In this document: in pieces, positions 6,556-8,477 of the stretch
Position numbering within the stretch: the stretch's first letter is position 1
How the letters are laid out: each line of letters starts with the position of its first letter
Assembly: GCA_018610095.1 (NCBI GenBank)
Contig: JAHEOB010000157.1
Location: 1-8,477 of the forward strand
Length of the DNA stretch: 8,477 nt
Reading direction: 5' to 3'
From: Halothece sp. MAG
GTDB taxonomy: Bacteria > Cyanobacteriota > Cyanobacteriia > Cyanobacteriales > Rubidibacteraceae
Made by a program: the position numbers and the translations under genes
Notes under the pieces: model-generated
What the model was told of the DNA's origin: nothing
The model's input: only the letters and a program-made list of their open reading frames with translations
Databases searched by the model: none

Positions 6556-6583
6556 ATACTAATTCTAAAAATCAAAGTTACAG
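6556..6583 (+). repeat. left terminal inverted repeat of the IS630 remnant
   Basis: The sequence beginning ATACTAATTCTAAAAAT and ending GTTACAG matches the reverse complement of 7284-7311 (beginning ATACCAATTTGAAGAAA, ending GTTATAG) at 20 of 28 positions without gaps, counted by hand. TA at 6557-6558 is the likely duplicated target. Confidence 0.65.
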
Positions 6584-7310
6584 TTATCCTGTTTCTAGAT
6601 TCGGCAACAAATCGCCACTGCACTTTTCCTACTGGTTTAACTCCGCAAGCTGTAATAGTTTTTCTTTCGATAGTTTTTAATCCTAGTCGAGTTTCATCCT
6701 GGCACCAATAACGAAGTGGACGCTGTCGGTTTTCAAGCTGTTCCAACCATTGCAAGATTTTTAGCAATTCTGGGAGTTTTTTTTAAACTGTTCGGCTTGT
6801 TTGTCATTCTTGTGAGCTGCACTAGGTCTGGGAACTTTTAACTTTGCTTTCCACTTGCGTCTTACCCAATGATAAACCGTATGATAGTTGAGTTGAATTT
6901 GATATTTGTTCTCCAACCAGTGTTGAATTTGTTTATAACTACTAAATCCATTTTCTGGCTCTTTGAGTTTTTCTTTTAGATGGGTGAGCGCACCATCTTT
7001 AATGGTTTTGGGTCGCCCAGTTTTTGGCTTGGCAGTTAGTAGTTCCCTTAATCCTTGCTCACGATAATTTTGCAGCCATCTTTGAATTGTTACTCGATGG
7101 ACACCTAAATAATCAGCTAAATTAGAAATGGTTTTAACTTGACCGATTTTTAATAGATATAATCCTTAGAAATCTCTTTTTGAGAACTCTGTATCTGTTT
7201 CAGTTGCTCAGGAGTTTCAGTAATTACTTGTTGGTAGTCAACTCTCATCGATCAGTCTTACTAGACTCAACCTATCCGTTCTACTATAACATTTTTTCTT
7301 CAAATTGGTA
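6557..7310 (-). mobile_element. IS630-family insertion sequence, internally deleted, both ends present
   Basis: The element is bounded by imperfect inverted repeats and by TA dinucleotides at 6557-6558 and 7309-7310, as expected for IS630/Tc1-mariner elements that duplicate TA. The total is about 750 bp, whereas elements with a complete transposase are usually about 1.0-1.2 kb. The missing part is the distal half of the transposase gene. With both ends retained it is a non-autonomous, MITE-like derivative that a full-length relative elsewhere in the genome could still move. It separates the M50 gene and its terminators from the DUF3883 gene. Confidence 0.75.
6776..6782 (-). other. A AAA AAC slippery heptamer in the transposase
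   Basis: On the minus strand a run of eight A is followed by C. In the frame of the helix-turn-helix piece it reads TTT AAA AAA AAC TCC and reaches a TAA 12 nt after the heptamer. A -1 shift on A AAA AAC continues as AAA CTC CCA GAA TTG, encoding KLPELLKILQWLE, directly into the catalytic domain. This is a classical -1 frameshift heptamer, and an A8 tract may also allow transcriptional slippage. Confidence 0.5.
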
Positions 7311-7311
7311 T
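7284..7311 (-). repeat. right terminal inverted repeat of the IS630 remnant
   Basis: Partner of 6556-6583 (20 of 28 identical when reverse-complemented). It lies about 35 bases upstream of the transposase ATG, and its outer end is 6 bases from the stop codon of the neighbouring DUF3883 gene. Confidence 0.65.
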
Positions 7312-7327
7312 GAATATCTACCAATTT
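7302..7327. repeat. 9-bp perfect inverted repeat over the DUF3883 stop codon
   Basis: AAATTGGTA (7302-7310), 8-base spacer, TACCAATTT (7319-7327). One arm is the outer tip of the IS right end; the other is the last three codons (N, W, stop) of the DUF3883 gene. There is no T-tract on the minus strand, so it is a poor terminator for that gene. Confidence 0.6.
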
Positions 7328-8477
7328 CCCTTGCTATCTACTTCAATGTCTTTGTGAGAATAATCTCTTAACAATCTGTGCCAATGAATTACAATATCAT
7401 TTCCTTCACCATTAGAGTTTTGTTGTAACCCGATTATAGATTCAATTTTGTTACTATTATAAGGATATTTACTTTGCTCTTGTGCGTGTAGTTTGTCTAA
7501 AATTTCCATCAAAGTTAACCAAGCCTTCTTGATACGGATTGTTTCACAATGTTCGCCTTGATCATGAGCATAAATGAATAACTCATAACGATCCTTATTC
7601 CTGACCATAAAATTCCATTCAGTTTGAGTTAATCGAATACGAGGTCTGTCATAAGTAATTGCTTTTACCTCAACCTTAATATTCGGTAAGCTATTTTCAG
7701 GAAATTTAGGCTGAGAACATTCTAAATCAAATCCTGGATTTTCAGGGTTATTATGGTTATGATTTTCCACACTATAATAATATTTTTTATAGAATTCAAC
7801 AGCCTTTTTTTCCCCAATTTCTCCATATTCTCTAGCTTTACTTGGCTCTACTACACCATCATCTTCATAACCTTGATCAGAAGTAGGTTCAGGAATAGAA
7901 GGAGCAGTAGTTTGTATCTCTGTTCGACGCTTAATCCAATCAAACTTGCAACGTAACTTTTCAGCTAATTCTTTCTTTTGTTCAACTTGGCTAAATTTTA
8001 GATAAAGTACATAGTCAATTACTTTTTGCTCCTTCTCTGAATTTCCATAAATTTTAGGAATCCAGTCTATTAAAGTATCAGCGGTTATTTTTTCACTATA
8101 CTTCTCTTGGCGACAGACTCGAAAGAAAGCTAAACCTTCCTCTGTATATTGATCACTTAACACAAAGTCAGGAGGAGCAAAAGCAGACAGTAATGTTTCT
8201 TCTTTATCTTCACTTTGCTTATCCAGTAATTCTTTAGTTGGTTTATAAGTATCTTGATTTTGAGTAAGAAAATTAAGTTTAGTTTCAGATAACCAATCTA
8301 TAAATTTATCATGTTCAGTCTTTCGAGAAAATTTTAATTCCTCAAGGAAGTCTGGAGTAACTAATTCTCCTATTTGGTTAGCAATCTTTGGCGTAACTTT
8401 CTGAGACTGTAATAAGCATTTTAATATATCTGGTAGATATAGTGACTGAACTTGAAATTTTCGCTTAACGGGACTAA
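7318..8477 (-). CDS. DUF3883 (NOV C-terminal, PD-(D/E)xK-like) protein, C-terminal part; N-terminus outside window
   Basis: The frame ends with TAG at 7318-7320 and is open to the right edge (385 complete codons). A GTG at 8163 is therefore internal, and the protein is longer than what is seen. The first ~185 visible residues are charged and helical with no motif I recognise. A low-complexity acidic, Pro-rich linker (about 187-213) follows. Next comes a DUF3883 (PF13020) domain, about 215-305: GEIGEKKAVEF (218 on), GFDLEC (D250), KVEVKA (E269-x-K271) and LTQTEWNFMVRNKDRYELFIYA, matching the family's 'S..E...A...GDRY.L' block. D...ExK fits a PD-(D/E)xK nuclease-type active site, although activity is not established for the domain. 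The last 80 residues are unassigned. Many DUF3883 proteins are large (helicases or sacsin-like ATPases) and lie in defence-rich accessory DNA; which type this is depends on sequence beyond 8477. No HIP1, AT-rich, and next to an IS remnant: signs of an acquired region. Confidence 0.8.
   Translation of the reverse strand, partial: SPVKRKFQVQSLYLPDILKCLLQSQKVTPKIANQIGELVTPDFLEELKFSRKTEHDKFIDWLSETKLNFLTQNQDTYKPTKELLDKQSEDKEETLLSAFAPPDFVLSDQYTEEGLAFFRVCRQEKYSEKITADTLIDWIPKIYGNSEKEQKVIDYVLYLKFSQVEQKKELAEKLRCKFDWIKRRTEIQTTAPSIPEPTSDQGYEDDGVVEPSKAREYGEIGEKKAVEFYKKYYYSVENHNHNNPENPGFDLECSQPKFPENSLPNIKVEVKAITYDRPRIRLTQTEWNFMVRNKDRYELFIYAHDQGEHCETIRIKKAWLTLMEILDKLHAQEQSKYPYNSNKIESIIGLQQNSNGEGNDIVIHWHRLLRDYSHKDIEVDSKGNW

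Larger units (their letters stand above)
6546..7248 (-). pseudogene. IS630-family transposase, broken and truncated
   Basis: Three frames together spell an IS630 transposase. Piece 1 (ATG 7248 to TAA 7150, 32 residues, MRVDYQQVITETPEQLKQ...) is the usual N-terminus and stops early. Piece 2 (7165 to TAA 6761) carries the helix-turn-helix domain (QVKTISNLADYLGVHRVTIQRWL), a GRP linker (KPKTGRPKTI) and the second winged helix (NYHTVYHWVRRKW). Piece 3 (from about 6785 to TAA 6546) begins the catalytic domain with the first DDE aspartate in WCQDETRLGL and runs to GVKPVGKVQWRF. After that only about 20 residues follow, so the second Asp and the Glu are missing. Pieces 1 and 2 are separated by a true frame break. 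Pieces 2 and 3 could be joined by -1 frameshifting. The product cannot be an active transposase because half of the RNase H-like fold is absent. Confidence 0.88.

Noticed and set aside
7180..7371. 63-codon plus-strand frame with a hydrophobic tail
   Set aside because: It crosses the IS end and the DUF3883 terminus antisense to both; its hydrophobicity reflects AT-rich DNA.
7753..7956. 67-codon plus-strand frame
   Set aside because: Antisense to the DUF3883 gene; the Phe/Ile-rich product is typical of an AT-rich shadow frame.
7318..8163. DUF3883 gene as a complete 281-residue protein from GTG 8163
   Set aside because: The frame continues without a stop to the window edge, and no Shine-Dalgarno marks the GTG as a start well enough to end the gene there.

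Overview
The window looks like the chromosome of a low-GC cyanobacterium. Six exact copies of the cyanobacterial HIP1 octamer GCGATCGC lie between 133 and 5620. The dihydrolipoamide dehydrogenase is of the cyanobacterial/plastid type, and the small CPXCG zinc-ribbon protein and the M50 protease with CBS domains fit the same group. The genus cannot be fixed from the sequence; a Halothece- or Dactylococcopsis-like organism would be one possibility.

Layout: 1-143 is the 3' end of an unidentified plus-strand gene. 144-539 is an AT-rich leader with no gene. 540-1970 (+) is lpdA, encoding the E3 flavoprotein of 2-oxo acid dehydrogenase and glycine-cleavage complexes. A GC-rich hairpin at 1978-1996 separates it from a convergent minus-strand cluster. 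In transcription order (high to low coordinates) that cluster is: a 62-residue zinc-ribbon protein (5071-4883), rtcB RNA ligase (4795-3335), a CxCC-type G3E/COG0523 GTPase (3331-2441) and archease (2433-2002). The last three genes are separated by only 3 and 7 nt and are very probably one transcript. RtcB and archease are a known ligase and activator pair. A metallochaperone-type GTPase between them is the most suggestive functional link in the window, because RtcB depends on metal (Mn2+) and GTP.

5292-6416 (+) is a membrane-embedded site-2-type M50 metalloprotease with a C-terminal CBS pair, transcribed divergently from the zinc-ribbon gene and followed by two tandem hairpins. From about 6557 the character changes: no HIP1 octamers, lower GC and mobile DNA. 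6557-7310 is an IS630-family remnant. I could align its two ends as imperfect 28-bp inverted repeats flanked by TA. Its transposase gene is broken near the 5' end, carries an A AAA AAC slippery heptamer in the middle, and lacks the second half of the DDE catalytic domain.

Just beyond it, 7318-8477 (-) is the C-terminal part of a larger protein that runs off the window edge and carries a DUF3883 (NOV C-terminal) PD-(D/E)xK-like nuclease domain. This kind of protein is common in defence-associated accessory DNA. The apparent GTG start at 8163 is not the real start, because the frame stays open to the end of the window.

No tRNA, rRNA, CRISPR array or origin was recognised.
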